Below, piece after piece: positions 35,301 to 44,310 of a stretch of DNA of 64,000 nucleotides. The translations under genes were made by a program, and so were the position numbers. A model generated the notes under the pieces. The model made no database searches. It was not told where the DNA came from and saw nothing but the letters and a program-made list of their open reading frames with translations. The DNA lies in NCBI RefSeq assembly GCF_019880385.1, contig NZ_CP082273.1, positions 2,108,001 to 2,172,000 of the forward strand, in the 5' to 3' direction. This DNA comes from Nocardioides coralli (GTDB taxonomy: Bacteria; Actinomycetota; Actinomycetes; Propionibacteriales; Nocardioidaceae). Every line of letters begins with the position of its first letter. Positions within the stretch are counted from its first letter, which is position 1.

Positions 35301-36925
35301 GGGCCGATCGTGCCGGCCAGGGAGGTCACCAGCTCCTCCCGGATCGCGTCGAGCGGCGGGTTGGTCACCTGGGCGAAGAGCTGGCTGAAGTAGTCGAACA
35401 GCAGCCGGGGCCGGTCGCTCAGGGCTGCGATCGGGGTGTCGGTACCCATGGAACCGATCGGCTCGGCGCCCGCGTTGGCCATCGGGGTCAGCAGGATCCG
35501 CAGCTCCTCCTCGGTGTAGCCGAAGATCTGCTGGCGGCGGGTCACCGACGCGTGCGTGTGGACGATGTGCTCGCGCTCGGGGATATCGTCGAGGTGGATC
35601 AGGCCGGCGTGGAGCCACTCGTCATACGGGTGCTCGGCAGCCAGCGCGGACTTGATCTCCTCGTCCTCGATGACGCGGTGCTCGTCGGTGTCGACGAGGA
35701 ACATCCGTCCCGGCTGCAGCCGGCCCTTGCGCACCACGGTGGCCGGGTCGATGTCGAGGACGCCGACCTCGGAGGCCAGCACCACCAGTCCGTCGTCGGT
35801 CACCCAGTAGCGGGAGGGCCGCAGCCCGTTGCGGTCGAGCACCGCGCCGATCTGGGTGCCGTCGGTGAAGACGACGCAGGCCGGGCCGTCCCACGGCTCC
35901 ATCATCGAGGCGTGGAACTCGTAGAAGGCGCGGCGCTGCGCGTCCATCTCCTCGTGGTTCTCCCACGCCTCGGGGATCATCATCAGCACCGCGTGGGGCA
36001 GCGAGCGACCACCGATGTGGAGCAGCTCCAGCACCTCGTCGAACGAGGCCGAGTCGGAGGCACCCGGTGTGCAGATGGGGTAGAGCCGCTCGAGGTCGCC
36101 CGGGATCAGGTCGGAGCGCAGCAGCGCCTCGCGGGCCCGCATCCAGTTGCGGTTGCCCATGACCGTGTTGATCTCGCCGTTGTGGGCGATGAACCGGAAG
36201 GGGTGCGCCAGGGGCCAGCTCGGGAAGGTGTTGGTGGAGAACCGCGAGTGGACGACGGCCAGCGCCGAGGCGATCCGCTCGTCGACCAGGTCGGGGTAGA
36301 AGTGGTCGAGCTGGTCGGTGGTCAGCATCCCCTTGTAGACCAGGGTGCGCGTCGACAGCGAGGGGAAGTAGGCGTCGGTCTCCTTCTCCGCGCGCTTGCG
36401 CAGGCAGAACGCCTGGCGCTCCAGCGCCATCCCGGCGACCCGGGCGCCGGCTCCGGCGACGAACAGCTGGCTGAACGTCGGCATCACGCTGCGTGCCGTG
36501 GCCCCCAGCACGTCGGGGTTCACCGGGACGTCGCGCCAGCCGAGCACCGCCAGGTTCTCCTCGGCTGCGAGCTCCTCGATCAGGCGCCGGTTCTTGGCCA
36601 CGTTCTCGGCGTCGCCCGGCAGGAAGGCCGTGCCGACCGCGTAGGAGCCGACGGGCGGGAGGTCGACCTCGACCACCTCGCGCAGGAACGCGTCCGGGAC
36701 CTGCATGAGCAGCCCGGCACCGTCACCGGAGTTCGGCTCGGCACCCGCGGCACCGCGGTGGTCGAGGTTGCGCAGGGCGGTCAGCGCCTTCGCGACGATG
36801 TCGTGACTGGGCTCCCCCGTCAGCGTCGCGACGAAGGCGACGCCACAGGCGTCGTGCTCGAAACGGGGATCGTAGAGGCCCTGAGCAGATTGCGCGGGCG
36901 GCGGGAACGCGGGCAGGAGCGACAC
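32369..36925 (-). CDS. gltB: Glutamate synthase (NADPH) large subunit
   Basis: A 1518-residue GltB. The class II glutamine amidotransferase nucleophile is Cys27 (HDACGVAF), exposed by removal of a 26-residue propeptide. It is followed by the central domain, the FMN-binding synthase domain ([38 protein letters not shown]) with the 3Fe-4S cysteines in [19 protein letters not shown], and the C-terminal beta-helix GXGXG domain ([15 protein letters not shown]). It is first of the gltBD pair. The GTG start has GGGAGAA 7 bases upstream. Confidence 0.98.
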   Translation of the reverse strand: MSLLPAFPPPAQSAQGLYDPRFEHDACGVAFVATLTGEPSHDIVAKALTALRNLDHRGAAGAEPNSGDGAGLLMQVPDAFLREVVEVDLPPVGSYAVGTAFLPGDAENVAKNRRLIEELAAEENLAVLGWRDVPVNPDVLGATARSVMPTFSQLFVAGAGARVAGMALERQAFCLRKRAEKETDAYFPSLSTRTLVYKGMLTTDQLDHFYPDLVDERIASALAVVHSRFSTNTFPSWPLAHPFRFIAHNGEINTVMGNRNWMRAREALLRSDLIPGDLERLYPICTPGASDSASFDEVLELLHIGGRSLPHAVLMMIPEAWENHEEMDAQRRAFYEFHASMMEPWDGPACVVFTDGTQIGAVLDRNGLRPSRYWVTDDGLVVLASEVGVLDIDPATVVRKGRLQPGRMFLVDTDEHRVIEDEEIKSALAAEHPYDEWLHAGLIHLDDIPEREHIVHTHASVTRRQQIFGYTEEELRILLTPMANAGAEPIGSMGTDTPIAALSDRPRLLFDYFSQLFAQVTNPPLDAIREELVTSLAGTIGPEANLLEPVPASCRQVVLPFPVISNDDLAKIRHINRDGDMPGFITHVVRGLYDVEGGGRAMAERIDEICTEVSQAIADGARVIVLSDRHSTQELAPVPSLLLTGAIHHHLVREKTRTQVGLLVEAGDVREVHHVALLIGYGAAAVNPYLAMESVEDLARDGFYVKTEPEVAVANLIKGLGKGVLKVMSKMGVSTVASYTGAQIFEAVGLSQAVVDRYFTGTTSKLGGVELDTIAEEVARRHAVAYPTSGIAPAHRQLAIGGEYQWRREGEPHLFDPETVFRLQHSTRTGQYDVFKQYTSRVDEQSERLMTLRGLFRFKLDRPSVPIEEVEPVSEIVRRFSTGAMSYGSISREAHETLAVAMNRLGAKSNTGEGGEDSDRLHDPERRSAIKQVASGRFGVTAEYLTNSDDIQIKMAQGAKPGEGGQLPGNKVYPWVARTRHSTPGVGLISPPPHHDIYSIEDLAQLIHDLKNANPSARIHVKLVSEVGVGTVAAGVSKAHADVVLISGHDGGTGASPLTSLKHAGGPWELGLAETQQTLLLNGLRDRIVVQTDGQLKTGRDVVIAALLGAEEYGFATAPLVVSGCIMMRVCHLDTCPVGVATQNPVLRERYSGKPEFVVTFFEYIAEEVRELLAELGFRTLDEAIGHVDALDVQAAVDHWKASGLDLAPILFQASPHGEFGQFDDQDLHCTRSQDHGLDRALDNELIRIAAPALESGEPVRAQVDVRNVNRTVGTMLGHEVTKRYRGDGLPEGTVDITMLGSAGQSFGAFLPAGITLRLEGDANDYVGKGISGGRLVIRPDRAATFSSQDQVIAGNTIAYGATSGEVFLRGQVGERCCVRNSGATVVTEGVGDHGCEYMTGGRVVVLGPTGRNFAAGMSGGYAFVLDLAEQRVNPEFVELAPVGEKAEELRDLVHRFEEETGSEVARGLLETWDDAVARFTLVMPRDFKRVLDVRATAEAEGLSEDQTNERIMEVLHG

Positions 36926-37034
36926 CTGGCATTCTCCCGTCGTCGGGGGTCACAGACTCGCAGCGAGCATGCGACCTCGTGGCTGTGCGGTGGGGCGCAG
37001 GGGACGACGTTGGCCCAAGCAGTCGCCCACGCTA

Positions 37035-37895
37035 TCACTCCGTCGCGGCGCTCCCGGCGTCGTCTCGCGCCACCCGGACGTCGGGCTCGCGGCCGGGATG
37101 CCGGCGCGCCGACCACCAGAAGTACGCCGCCGCGACGACGAACAGCACGATCGAGGTCCACACGTTGAGGCGCAGCCCGAGCACGTCCGACATCTGGACC
37201 TCGTCGATCCGCAGCCACTCGATCCAGCCGCGCCCCAGGGTGTAGAGCATCACGTAGAGGGCGACCACGCGGCCGTGCCCGAGCCGGGCCCAGCGGTCCG
37301 CCCACACGAGGACGGCGGCGGCCGCCAGGGCCCACAGCGACTCGTAGAGGAACGTGGGGTGGAACGTGGCCTGGTCGAGGTAGCCCAGCGGGCGGTGGTC
37401 CCGGTCGATCTCCAGGGCCCACGGGAGGTCGGTCGGGCGCCCGAACAGCTCCTGGTTGAACCAGTTCCCCCAGCGACCCAGCGCCTGGGCGACCAGCACG
37501 CCGGGCGCCATCGCGTCGAGAACCGGGAGCACCCGGATACCGCGGAGCCGGGCACCGATCACGACGCCCAGGGCCCCCAGGGCGATGGCGCCCCAGATCC
37601 CGAGGCCGCCCCGCCACACGTAGAGCGCGGTGACGGGGTTCTGGCCCTCGCCGAAGTAGAGCTCGTAGTCGGTGAGCACGTGGTAGAGACGACCGCCGAC
37701 CAGGCCGAAGGGCACCGCCCACAGGGCGAGGTCCGAGATCTCCCCCGACTCCCCGCCGCGGGCGACCCAGCGTCGCTCGCTGATCCAGATCGCCGCGACG
37801 ATGCCGAGGATGATCGCGATCGCGTAGCCCCGCAGCTCGAAGACCCCGAGGTCCCAGGAGCCCTGGCTCGGACTGGGGATGCTCCACACGGTCAT
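37035..37895 (-). CDS. lgt: Prolipoprotein diacylglyceryl transferase
   Basis: A 286-residue membrane enzyme with about 7 membrane segments. The Lgt signature GRWGNWFNQELFGRPTDLPWALEI is present, along with GGRLYHVLTDYELYF (with the essential His/Tyr region) and HPTFLYESLW. It transfers diacylglycerol from phosphatidylglycerol to the lipobox cysteine of prelipoproteins; several candidates are encoded in this window. The ATG overlaps the stop of the SCO1-like gene by one base (TGATG), so it belongs to the trp-linked transcription unit, an order also seen as trpA-lgt in mycobacteria. Confidence 0.97.
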   Translation of the reverse strand: MTVWSIPSPSQGSWDLGVFELRGYAIAIILGIVAAIWISERRWVARGGESGEISDLALWAVPFGLVGGRLYHVLTDYELYFGEGQNPVTALYVWRGGLGIWGAIALGALGVVIGARLRGIRVLPVLDAMAPGVLVAQALGRWGNWFNQELFGRPTDLPWALEIDRDHRPLGYLDQATFHPTFLYESLWALAAAAVLVWADRWARLGHGRVVALYVMLYTLGRGWIEWLRIDEVQMSDVLGLRLNVWTSIVLFVVAAAYFWWSARRHPGREPDVRVARDDAGSAATE

Positions 37896-38494
37896 CAGAC
37901 GTCCCCGTTCAGCAGGAGATGGATGTCGTCGGCGAACTCGGAGGCCGAGGTCCCCTCGGTCCAGACGATGGGTGCCCGGTCGTCGGAGTCGACGCCGATC
38001 ACCTGGGTGCCGTGGGTGACCTCGTAGCCGCCGCTGGGGAGCTTCTCCCCCTGCTCGACGGCCACGCCGAGGTCGAGCCCGATGTCGGAGATGGTCGCGA
38101 GGTCGCCGGTCAGCCCCACGAATCCTGGGTCGTAGCGCGCGAGGTAGTCGCCCAGCGCCTGCCGGGTGTCACGGGCCGGATCGGTGGTCACGAAGACCAC
38201 GTCGACCTGATCCCGGTCGGCCGGGTCGAGTCGCGTCAGGCCCGCGGTCAGGTTGGACATCACCGTGTGGCAGATGTCGGGGCAGTTGACGTAGCCGAAG
38301 AAGACGAGCGTGAGCCGACGGTCGGTGTCACCCGCGAGGGAGAACCGGGAGCCGTCGGTGGCCGTGAGCGCGGTGTCGGGGACGACGTAGGGGTCGGTCA
38401 GCACCGCGCCGCTGTAGTCGGTCGTCGCCGGCCCGCCGCCGCCACACCCGGTCAGGAGCGCGGCGGCGACCAGGGTCGCCATGGCCCTACGCAC
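37895..38494 (-). CDS. SCO1/SenC family lipoprotein
   Basis: A 199-residue lipoprotein with lipobox LLTGC (Cys17) and a thioredoxin-fold SCO domain. The copper/redox motif CPDIC is near residue 73, with the conserved His of the family in VTHGTQVIGVD at about residue 160. SCO proteins help assemble the CuA site of cytochrome c oxidase. It lies between trpA, overlapping by 8 bases, and lgt, overlapping by one base, an odd operon partner for either. GTG 38494 is used; ATG 38482 would also leave an intact signal peptide. Confidence 0.9.
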   Translation of the reverse strand: MRRAMATLVAAALLTGCGGGGPATTDYSGAVLTDPYVVPDTALTATDGSRFSLAGDTDRRLTLVFFGYVNCPDICHTVMSNLTAGLTRLDPADRDQVDVVFVTTDPARDTRQALGDYLARYDPGFVGLTGDLATISDIGLDLGVAVEQGEKLPSGGYEVTHGTQVIGVDSDDRAPIVWTEGTSASEFADDIHLLLNGDV

Positions 38495-39284
38495 CCCGCA
38501 CGCCTCCGGCGAGGTCCTCGGTGAGCGCCCGGAGGGCGCCGAGCCCGGCCGCGCGGTCCCCGGGGTGGTCCAGGATCGTGCGGACGAACGCCGAGCCGAC
38601 GATCACGCCGTCGGCGTACGCCGCCACCTCGGCGGCCTGGGCCCCGCTGCTGACGCCGAGCCCGACCGCCACCGGGAGGTCGGTCACCGCCTTCGTCCGG
38701 GCCACCAGTGGGCCGGCGAGGTCGCTGGTCGCCTCGCGGGCACCGGTCACGCCCATCACGGCCGTGGCATAGACGAAGCCGCGGCACGCCGCGGTCGTCA
38801 TCGCGATGCGGGCGTCGGTGGAGCTCGGCGCGACCAGGAAAATGCGGTCGAGGTCGTTGCTCTCGGCGGCAGCGATCCAGTCGGCACCGCTGTCCGGGGT
38901 GAGGTCGGGGGTGATCAGCCCGGCACCGCCCGCGGAGGCGAGGTCGGCCGCGAAGCGCGCGACCCCGTAGCGGTCGACGGGGTTCCAGTAGGTCATCACC
39001 ACGGTGGGGACCCCCGTCGCGGCGACGGCCTCGACCGTGCGCAGCACGTCGCGGATCCGGACCCCACCGTCGAGGGCCTGCTGGGCCGCGGCCTGGATGG
39101 TCGGCCCGTCCATGACGGGGTCGCTGTAGGGCAGCCCCACCTCGATGACGTCACAGCCGGCGTCGACCATCGTGGTGAGGGCTTCGATGCCGCCGTCGAC
39201 GTCGGGGAAGCCCGCCGGGAGGTAGCCCACGAGGGCCGCCCGATCCTCCTCCTTGGCCCGCGTGAACGCGTCGCTGACACTCAT
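38487..39284 (-). CDS. trpA: Tryptophan synthase alpha subunit
   Basis: A 265-residue TIM-barrel enzyme with [11 protein letters not shown], the catalytic Glu in [20 protein letters not shown], and the catalytic Asp in the LITPDLTPD region. The phosphate-binding loop [25 protein letters not shown] is intact. It cleaves indole-3-glycerol phosphate to indole, channelled to TrpB. The ATG overlaps the trpB stop by four bases. Confidence 0.97.
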   Translation of the reverse strand: MSVSDAFTRAKEEDRAALVGYLPAGFPDVDGGIEALTTMVDAGCDVIEVGLPYSDPVMDGPTIQAAAQQALDGGVRIRDVLRTVEAVAATGVPTVVMTYWNPVDRYGVARFAADLASAGGAGLITPDLTPDSGADWIAAAESNDLDRIFLVAPSSTDARIAMTTAACRGFVYATAVMGVTGAREATSDLAGPLVARTKAVTDLPVAVGLGVSSGAQAAEVAAYADGVIVGSAFVRTILDHPGDRAAGLGALRALTEDLAGGVRGA

Positions 39285-40510
39285 CCGACGGGCCCCCCGG
39301 TGGGCTTGTCGAGATCGAACCACTCGATCGCGGTGCCCATGTCCTTGTCGCCGCGGCCACTGAGGTTGACGAGCACGACGGCCTCGGGACCCTTCTCATC
39401 GGCGAGCCGGCGGGCCACGTCGAAGGCCCCGGCGAGGGCGTGCGCGCTCTCGATCGCGGGGATGATCCCCTCCGTGCGGCTGAGCAGGGCCATGGCGTCC
39501 ATCGCCTGCGCGTCGGTGATCGGGACGTAGGTGGCTCGTCCGCTGGCGGCGAGGTGGGCGTGCTGGGGCCCCACGCCCGGGTAGTCGAGACCGGCGGAGA
39601 TGGAGTGGGACTCCTGGGTCTGGCCGTCCTCGTCCTGCAGGATGAAGGTCCGGGCCCCGTGCAGCACGCCGGCCGCGCCGGCGGAGATGGTGGCCGCGTG
39701 GCGCCCGGTCTCGACGCCGTCGCCGGCCGGCTCCATGCCGAGGATCGCCACCTCGGGGTCGTCGAGGAAGGCCGTGAACAGTCCGATGGCGTTGGACCCG
39801 CCGCCGACGCACGCGGCGATGGCGTCGGGCAGCCGGCCGAGCTGGTCGAGGCACTGCTGCCGGGCCTCGTCGCCGATCCCGCGACAGAGGTCGCGCACCA
39901 TGCTCGGGAACGGGTGCGGGCCTGCTGCGGTGCCGAAGAGGTAGGCGGTGTGGTCGACGCTCGCCACCCAGTCGCGCAGCGCCTCGTTGATGGCGTCCTT
40001 GAGGGTGGCGCTGCCGGAGGAGACCGGCACCACCGTGGCGCCGAGCAGCTTCATCCGCGCCACGTTGAGCGCCTGGCGCCGGGTGTCGACCTCGCCCATG
40101 TAGACCGTGCAGTCGAGGCCGAAGTAGGCGGCCGCCGTGGCCGCGGCGACGCCGTGCTGCCCAGCCCCGGTCTCGGCGATGACCCGCTTCTTCCCCATCC
40201 GCCGCGTCAGCAGCGCCTGGCCGAGCACGTTGCGGATCTTGTGGGCGCCCGTGTGGTTGAGGTCCTCGCGCTTGAGCAGCACCGTCACGCCGAGCTGCTC
40301 GCTCAGTCGCGAGGCGTGGTAGAGCGGGCTCGGGGTGTTGGCGAAGTCGCGCAGGATCGCCTCGAACTCTCCGCGGAAGCCGGGGTCGGCTGAGGCGTCG
40401 CGCCACGCGGCGTCGAGCTCGTCGAGCGCCGCCACCAGTGCCTCGGGCATGTAGCGGCCGCCCCACTCGCCGAAGTAGCCGCGCTCGTCGGCGTCCCAAG
40501 CGGTCGTCAT
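39281..40510 (-). CDS. trpB: Tryptophan synthase beta subunit
   Basis: A 409-residue PLP enzyme. The PLP lysine lies in [19 protein letters not shown] (LNHTGAHK motif), the catalytic Glu in [11 protein letters not shown], and the phosphate-binding GGGSNAIG loop is present. It condenses indole and serine to tryptophan. The C-terminus carries a short Pro/Gly tail. It overlaps trpC upstream and trpA downstream by four bases each. Confidence 0.98.
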   Translation of the reverse strand: MTTAWDADERGYFGEWGGRYMPEALVAALDELDAAWRDASADPGFRGEFEAILRDFANTPSPLYHASRLSEQLGVTVLLKREDLNHTGAHKIRNVLGQALLTRRMGKKRVIAETGAGQHGVAAATAAAYFGLDCTVYMGEVDTRRQALNVARMKLLGATVVPVSSGSATLKDAINEALRDWVASVDHTAYLFGTAAGPHPFPSMVRDLCRGIGDEARQQCLDQLGRLPDAIAACVGGGSNAIGLFTAFLDDPEVAILGMEPAGDGVETGRHAATISAGAAGVLHGARTFILQDEDGQTQESHSISAGLDYPGVGPQHAHLAASGRATYVPITDAQAMDAMALLSRTEGIIPAIESAHALAGAFDVARRLADEKGPEAVVLVNLSGRGDKDMGTAIEWFDLDKPTGGPVG

Positions 40511-41289
40511 GGCGTCACTCCTGTCATCCGGCGGACGGCGCCCTCCGGGTCGCCGTCCCTGACCAGAGCCTCTCCCACGAGGACAACCCGCGCACCCTCG
40601 GCGACGTAGCGCTCGACGTCGGCGGTGCCGCTGATGCCGGACTCCGCGACCAGGACGCGGTCCGGCGGCAGCAGCGGACCGAGGCGGGCGAAGGCTCCTG
40701 GATCGACCTCGAGGGTCTTGAGGTTGCGGGCGTTCACGCCGACGAGCTCGGCCTCGAGCGCGACCGCGCGCTCTGCCTCGGCCTCGTCGTGTACCTCGAC
40801 GAGGACGGTGAGCCCGAGCTCGCGGGCCTGGTCGTGGAGACGGCGGAGATCGTCGTCATCCAGCGCGGCCACGATCAGCAGGGCCAGGTCGGCGCCGGCC
40901 GCACGCGCCTCCACCAGCTGGTAGGGCTCCACGATGAAGTCCTTGCGCAGCAGGGGCGTGTCGACGGCGGCACGGACGGCCCGCAGGTCGGCCAGGCTGC
41001 CACCGAAGCGGCGCTCCTCGGTGAGCACACTGATGGCTGCGGCACCGCCGGCGGCGTACGCCCGCGCGAGCTCCGCCGGGTCCGGGATGTCGGCGAGGTC
41101 GCCCTTGCTCGGGCTGCGGCGCTTGACCTCCGCGATCACGCTGGATCCCGCGGCCCGAAAGTGCGGCATCGGGTCGCGGGGCGGGTCGACGTCGGCGAGG
41201 GTCGCGCGGAGCTCCGCGACCGGCACGGCGGAGCGGCGGCGCTCGAGGTCGTCCCGCACCCCGGCGACGATGTCGTCGAGGACGGACAT
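40507..41289 (-). CDS. trpC: Indole-3-glycerol phosphate synthase
   Basis: A 260-residue TIM barrel with [15 protein letters not shown] (catalytic Glu and Lys), [23 protein letters not shown] and [17 protein letters not shown]. It closes the indole ring from carboxyphenylamino-deoxyribulose phosphate. Length is typical of a monofunctional TrpC with no TrpF fused, which fits a bifunctional PriA elsewhere (54608-55339). Confidence 0.97.
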   Translation of the reverse strand: MSVLDDIVAGVRDDLERRRSAVPVAELRATLADVDPPRDPMPHFRAAGSSVIAEVKRRSPSKGDLADIPDPAELARAYAAGGAAAISVLTEERRFGGSLADLRAVRAAVDTPLLRKDFIVEPYQLVEARAAGADLALLIVAALDDDDLRRLHDQARELGLTVLVEVHDEAEAERAVALEAELVGVNARNLKTLEVDPGAFARLGPLLPPDRVLVAESGISGTADVERYVAEGARVVLVGEALVRDGDPEGAVRRMTGVTP

Positions 41290-41304
41290 GGCAGTCCTCC
41301 CGCG

Positions 41305-41505
41305 TCAGCCGTCGGAGCTGTTCAGGCCCATCTTGGCCATGACCCCGAACACCACGAGCGCACCGACACCGAGGGCGCAGCCGACCCAGAACAGCCGCAT
41401 GCTGACGGGGTCCTGGAGCAGCGCGACAGCACCGACGATGAAGCCGAGCATCGCCACCGTGACGCCCGTCCAGGCGGCCGGGGTGTTGCCGTGGTGTGCT
41501 GACAT
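41305..41505 (-). CDS. Small trp-linked membrane protein with HGxTPAAW motif
   Basis: A 66-residue protein with N-terminal HHGNTPAAW followed by two membrane segments (about 13-33 and 38-58). Small proteins with this motif recur in actinobacterial trp operons and I believe they have a DUF designation (DUF6704), but no function is known. The ATG has a GAGGAG site 7 bases upstream. It lies 15 bases before trpC. Confidence 0.8.
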   Translation of the reverse strand: MSAHHGNTPAAWTGVTVAMLGFIVGAVALLQDPVSMRLFWVGCALGVGALVVFGVMAKMGLNSSDG

Positions 41506-41557
41506 GCGGGGACTCCTCGGGACGGGGTGGCGTGCGGGCCCCAGTGTAGTGATCGGC

Positions 41558-42139
41558 TCAGGCCGTGGGGTCGCGGCCCTCGTCGAGGCTCTTCCAGAGG
41601 TCGAGGCTGCTCTGCTCCTCCGCCGGCGCCCGCGGAGCGGCCTCGCGGCCGGGCGCGTCGTAGCGGCTGCTCATCTCCGGCCAGGCAGAGCTCCACGACA
41701 GGGCGAGGACGGCGGCCACGAGCAGGACGAGGCCCGCGCCGGCGGCCACCCAGAGCCAGCCGGTGGTCGACGTCGGGTCCATGCCGCCCGGGGTCTCGCC
41801 GCCGGTCGGGGCGGCCTCGAGCACCTGGTCGGGCAGGGTGCGCAGGCCGACCGCGACCGTGGTCAGCAACCCCGCGGAGGCCAGGGCGGCCAGCGCCAGC
41901 ACCACGCGACGGACCCGGCGCCGCGTCACGAGGACGACGCCCCAGCACGCCAGAGCCACGAGGGCCAGCGCGAGTGCGAGCGGCATCTCCCCCGCCTCCG
42001 ACACCTCGCCGAAGGGGTCGCTGCCCCGCGGCACGGACGGGTCCACCACCCACGGGCGAGCGCCTGCGACGGCGGCCAGGGCACCGGCTGCGAGCCCGGC
42101 GCCGACCAGCGGGACGAAGGTGGCGCGCCGGTCCGTCAC
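41558..42139 (-). CDS. Trp biosynthesis-associated membrane protein (TIGR02234 type)
   Basis: A 193-residue protein with four membrane segments and the pattern GARPWVV early, then [13 protein letters not shown], characteristic of the family found next to trpE/trpC in actinobacteria (Rv1610-like). A Ser/Arg-rich cytoplasmic tail follows. A role in tryptophan precursor handling is only assumed from gene neighbourhood. The GTG at 42139 overlaps the hisI stop (GTGA), which fixes the start. The trpE gene that normally precedes this family is not here. Confidence 0.85.
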   Translation of the reverse strand: MTDRRATFVPLVGAGLAAGALAAVAGARPWVVDPSVPRGSDPFGEVSEAGEMPLALALALVALACWGVVLVTRRRVRRVVLALAALASAGLLTTVAVGLRTLPDQVLEAAPTGGETPGGMDPTSTTGWLWVAAGAGLVLLVAAVLALSWSSAWPEMSSRYDAPGREAAPRAPAEEQSSLDLWKSLDEGRDPTA

Positions 42140-42486
42140 GCCGGGTGGACCAGGTCGGCGTCGAAGCAGGTGCGGTCGCCGGTGTGGCACGCACCGCCGG
42201 TCTGGTCGACCTTGATCAGCACGGTGTCGCCGTCGCAGTCGAGCCGGACCTCGACCACCCGCTGGGTGTTGCCCGACGTCTCGCCCTTGACCCAGTACTC
42301 CTGGCGCGAGCGCGACCAGTACGTCGCCCGGCCGGTCGTCAGCGAGCGGGACAGGGCCACGTCGTCCATCCACCCGAGCATCAGCACCTCACCGGTGTCG
42401 TGCTGCTGCGCGACCGCCGGGACCAGTCCCTCCGCGTTCCACCTGACCCGCTCGGCCACGGCAGGGTCGAGATCCGTCTGGCTCAT
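42136..42486 (-). CDS. hisI: Phosphoribosyl-AMP cyclohydrolase
   Basis: A 116-residue HisI with [38 protein letters not shown], the metal-binding DCDGD, and [12 protein letters not shown] near the C-terminus. It opens the adenine ring in histidine biosynthesis. It is monofunctional, with no HisE domain. It is separated from hisF by 11 kb, whereas in mycobacteria they are adjacent. Confidence 0.96.
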   Translation of the reverse strand: MSQTDLDPAVAERVRWNAEGLVPAVAQQHDTGEVLMLGWMDDVALSRSLTTGRATYWSRSRQEYWVKGETSGNTQRVVEVRLDCDGDTVLIKVDQTGGACHTGDRTCFDADLVHPA

Positions 42487-42510
42487 GGACCCCAGTATCC
42501 CCGGTGCCGG

Positions 42511-44310
42511 TCAGGAGGTGGAGGACTGGGCGACCCAGGAGGCGTGCAGCCCGGCGTAGACCGAACCGGCTTCGGCGACCAGGTCGGCATGGGGCCCGCG
42601 CTGGACGATCTGGCCGCGGTCGACGACGACGACCTCGTCGGAGTTCTCGGCCGTCGAGAGTCGGTGGGCGATCGTGACGCTGGTGCGCCCGGACATCAGC
42701 CGCTCGAGGGCGCGCCCGATGCGCATCTCCAGCTGCGGGTCGACGGCGCTGGTCGCCTCGTCGAGCACCAGCAGGTCGGGGTCGGCCAGGTGGGCCCGGA
42801 GCAGCGCGACCAGCTGCCGCTCCCCCGCCGAGAGCGACTCACCCCGCTGCCCCACCTGGGTGGCGAGGCCGCGCGGCAGCCCGGCCACCCAGTCGGCCAG
42901 GCCCAGCTCCTCGGCGCTGGCGAGGATCTCCGCCTCGGTGGCGTCGAGCTTCCCGTAGCGGACGTTGGCGGCGAGGCTGTCGTCGAAGAGGAAGCCCTCC
43001 TGGGGGACGAGCACCACGCTGCGCCGCAGGCTCGTGGCGGCGATCTCGCGGACGTCGATGCCGTCGAGCAGCACCCGGCCCTCACTGGGGTCCATCAGAC
43101 GCGTCAGCAGCTTGGCGAAGGTGGACTTGCCTGAGCCGGTCTCCCCCACGATGGCGACACGGGTTCCGGAGTCGATGGTCATGGAGACGTTGCGCAGCAC
43201 CGGCGGACCGCCCGGGTAGGAGAACGTCACGTCGTCGAAGGTGACGTCGATGGGGCCCCGCGGCAGCGTCTCGCCCTCGGCGCCGGGATCGACGAGGTCG
43301 GCCGGCGTCTCCAGGATGCCGATGACCCGCCGCCAGCTGGCGATGGCGTTCTGGGCGTCGGTCAGGATCTGGGTGCCCATCTGCACCGGCCCCACGAAGA
43401 GGGTGACCAGGAACGCGAACGCCAGCACGGTGCCGGCGCTCATCTCGCCGGTGATGCCGAGGAGGACGCCCACGATCAGCACCCCGGCGTTGGCGAGCCC
43501 TCCGGACAGACCCCCGAGGGAGAAGGACACGACCGTGTACTGCTGGGCCTTGACGCTCGCGGCCTGGAAGTCCTCGATGGCGGAGTCGATCCGGGCCTGG
43601 GTGCGGTCCTCGATGGCGTAGGAACGCACGACCTCGGCGCCCACCACCGGCTCGGAGATCGCCGAGAGCAGCACACCGACCTGGCGGCGTACGACGCCGT
43701 AGGCCTCGCTCAGCTTGCGCTGGAACCAGCGGATGGAGCCGAACAGCGGCGCGAAGGCCACCAGCACCACCAGGGCCAGCTGCCAGCTGTAGACGAACAT
43801 GATCACGGTCGCGACCAGCATCTGCCCGACGCTGACGATGAAGATGAGGCCACCGAAGACGAGGAACTGGCTCACCTGGTCGACGTCGGTCGTGACCCGG
43901 GAGACCAGGGCGCCACGGCGCTCGGTGTTCTGGGTGAGGAGCGGCAGGTCGTGGACGTGGCGGAACGCCTTGATGCGGAGCGTCGCCAGACCGCGCTCGG
44001 AGGTGCGGAACAGGCGGCTGGTCATGAAGTAGGAGGCGACGCTGGTGATGGCGATGCCGGCGGCGGCTGCGAGGCCCAGGAGCGCCACGAAGGACAGGTC
44101 GGGCCCGCCGGGGGCGTTCAGGCCCCGGTCGAGGGTCTGCTGCACCGCGATCGGCACGATCACCTGGCCGAAGGACGCGAGGACGGCGAAGAGGAGCGTG
44201 ACCCGGAAGCCCTCCCGCAGCTCCGGGCTGATGGCCATGCCGCGACGGATGGTCTCGATCGGGGCGAGGTCCTCCCCGGTGTCGAGGCGCGTGCCGGTGG
44301 TCGTCGTCAT
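42511..44310 (-). CDS. ABC exporter half-transporter, catalytic-site partner
   Basis: A 599-residue type IV exporter half with a six-helix membrane domain (about 30-320) and an ABC domain. Walker A is GETGSGKST, Walker B with catalytic Glu is LLVLDEATSAVD, and the H-loop is VTIAHRLS. The signature motif is LSAGE instead of LSGGQ. The pair with the neighbouring gene therefore resembles heterodimeric exporters with one degenerate site. The substrate (drug, lipid or siderophore) is unknown. The ATG overlaps the upstream gene by four bases. Confidence 0.92.
   Translation of the reverse strand: MTTTTGTRLDTGEDLAPIETIRRGMAISPELREGFRVTLLFAVLASFGQVIVPIAVQQTLDRGLNAPGGPDLSFVALLGLAAAAGIAITSVASYFMTSRLFRTSERGLATLRIKAFRHVHDLPLLTQNTERRGALVSRVTTDVDQVSQFLVFGGLIFIVSVGQMLVATVIMFVYSWQLALVVLVAFAPLFGSIRWFQRKLSEAYGVVRRQVGVLLSAISEPVVGAEVVRSYAIEDRTQARIDSAIEDFQAASVKAQQYTVVSFSLGGLSGGLANAGVLIVGVLLGITGEMSAGTVLAFAFLVTLFVGPVQMGTQILTDAQNAIASWRRVIGILETPADLVDPGAEGETLPRGPIDVTFDDVTFSYPGGPPVLRNVSMTIDSGTRVAIVGETGSGKSTFAKLLTRLMDPSEGRVLLDGIDVREIAATSLRRSVVLVPQEGFLFDDSLAANVRYGKLDATEAEILASAEELGLADWVAGLPRGLATQVGQRGESLSAGERQLVALLRAHLADPDLLVLDEATSAVDPQLEMRIGRALERLMSGRTSVTIAHRLSTAENSDEVVVVDRGQIVQRGPHADLVAEAGSVYAGLHASWVAQSSTS

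Noticed and set aside
36926..37034. Riboswitch or conserved RNA upstream of gltB
   Set aside because: I saw no paired elements matching a known class in the 109 bases between lgt and gltB.
33806..37168. Very long open frame on the plus strand opposite gltB
   Set aside because: High GC leaves long stop-free antisense frames. The product is low-complexity and has no family features, while gltB on the minus strand has full motifs.
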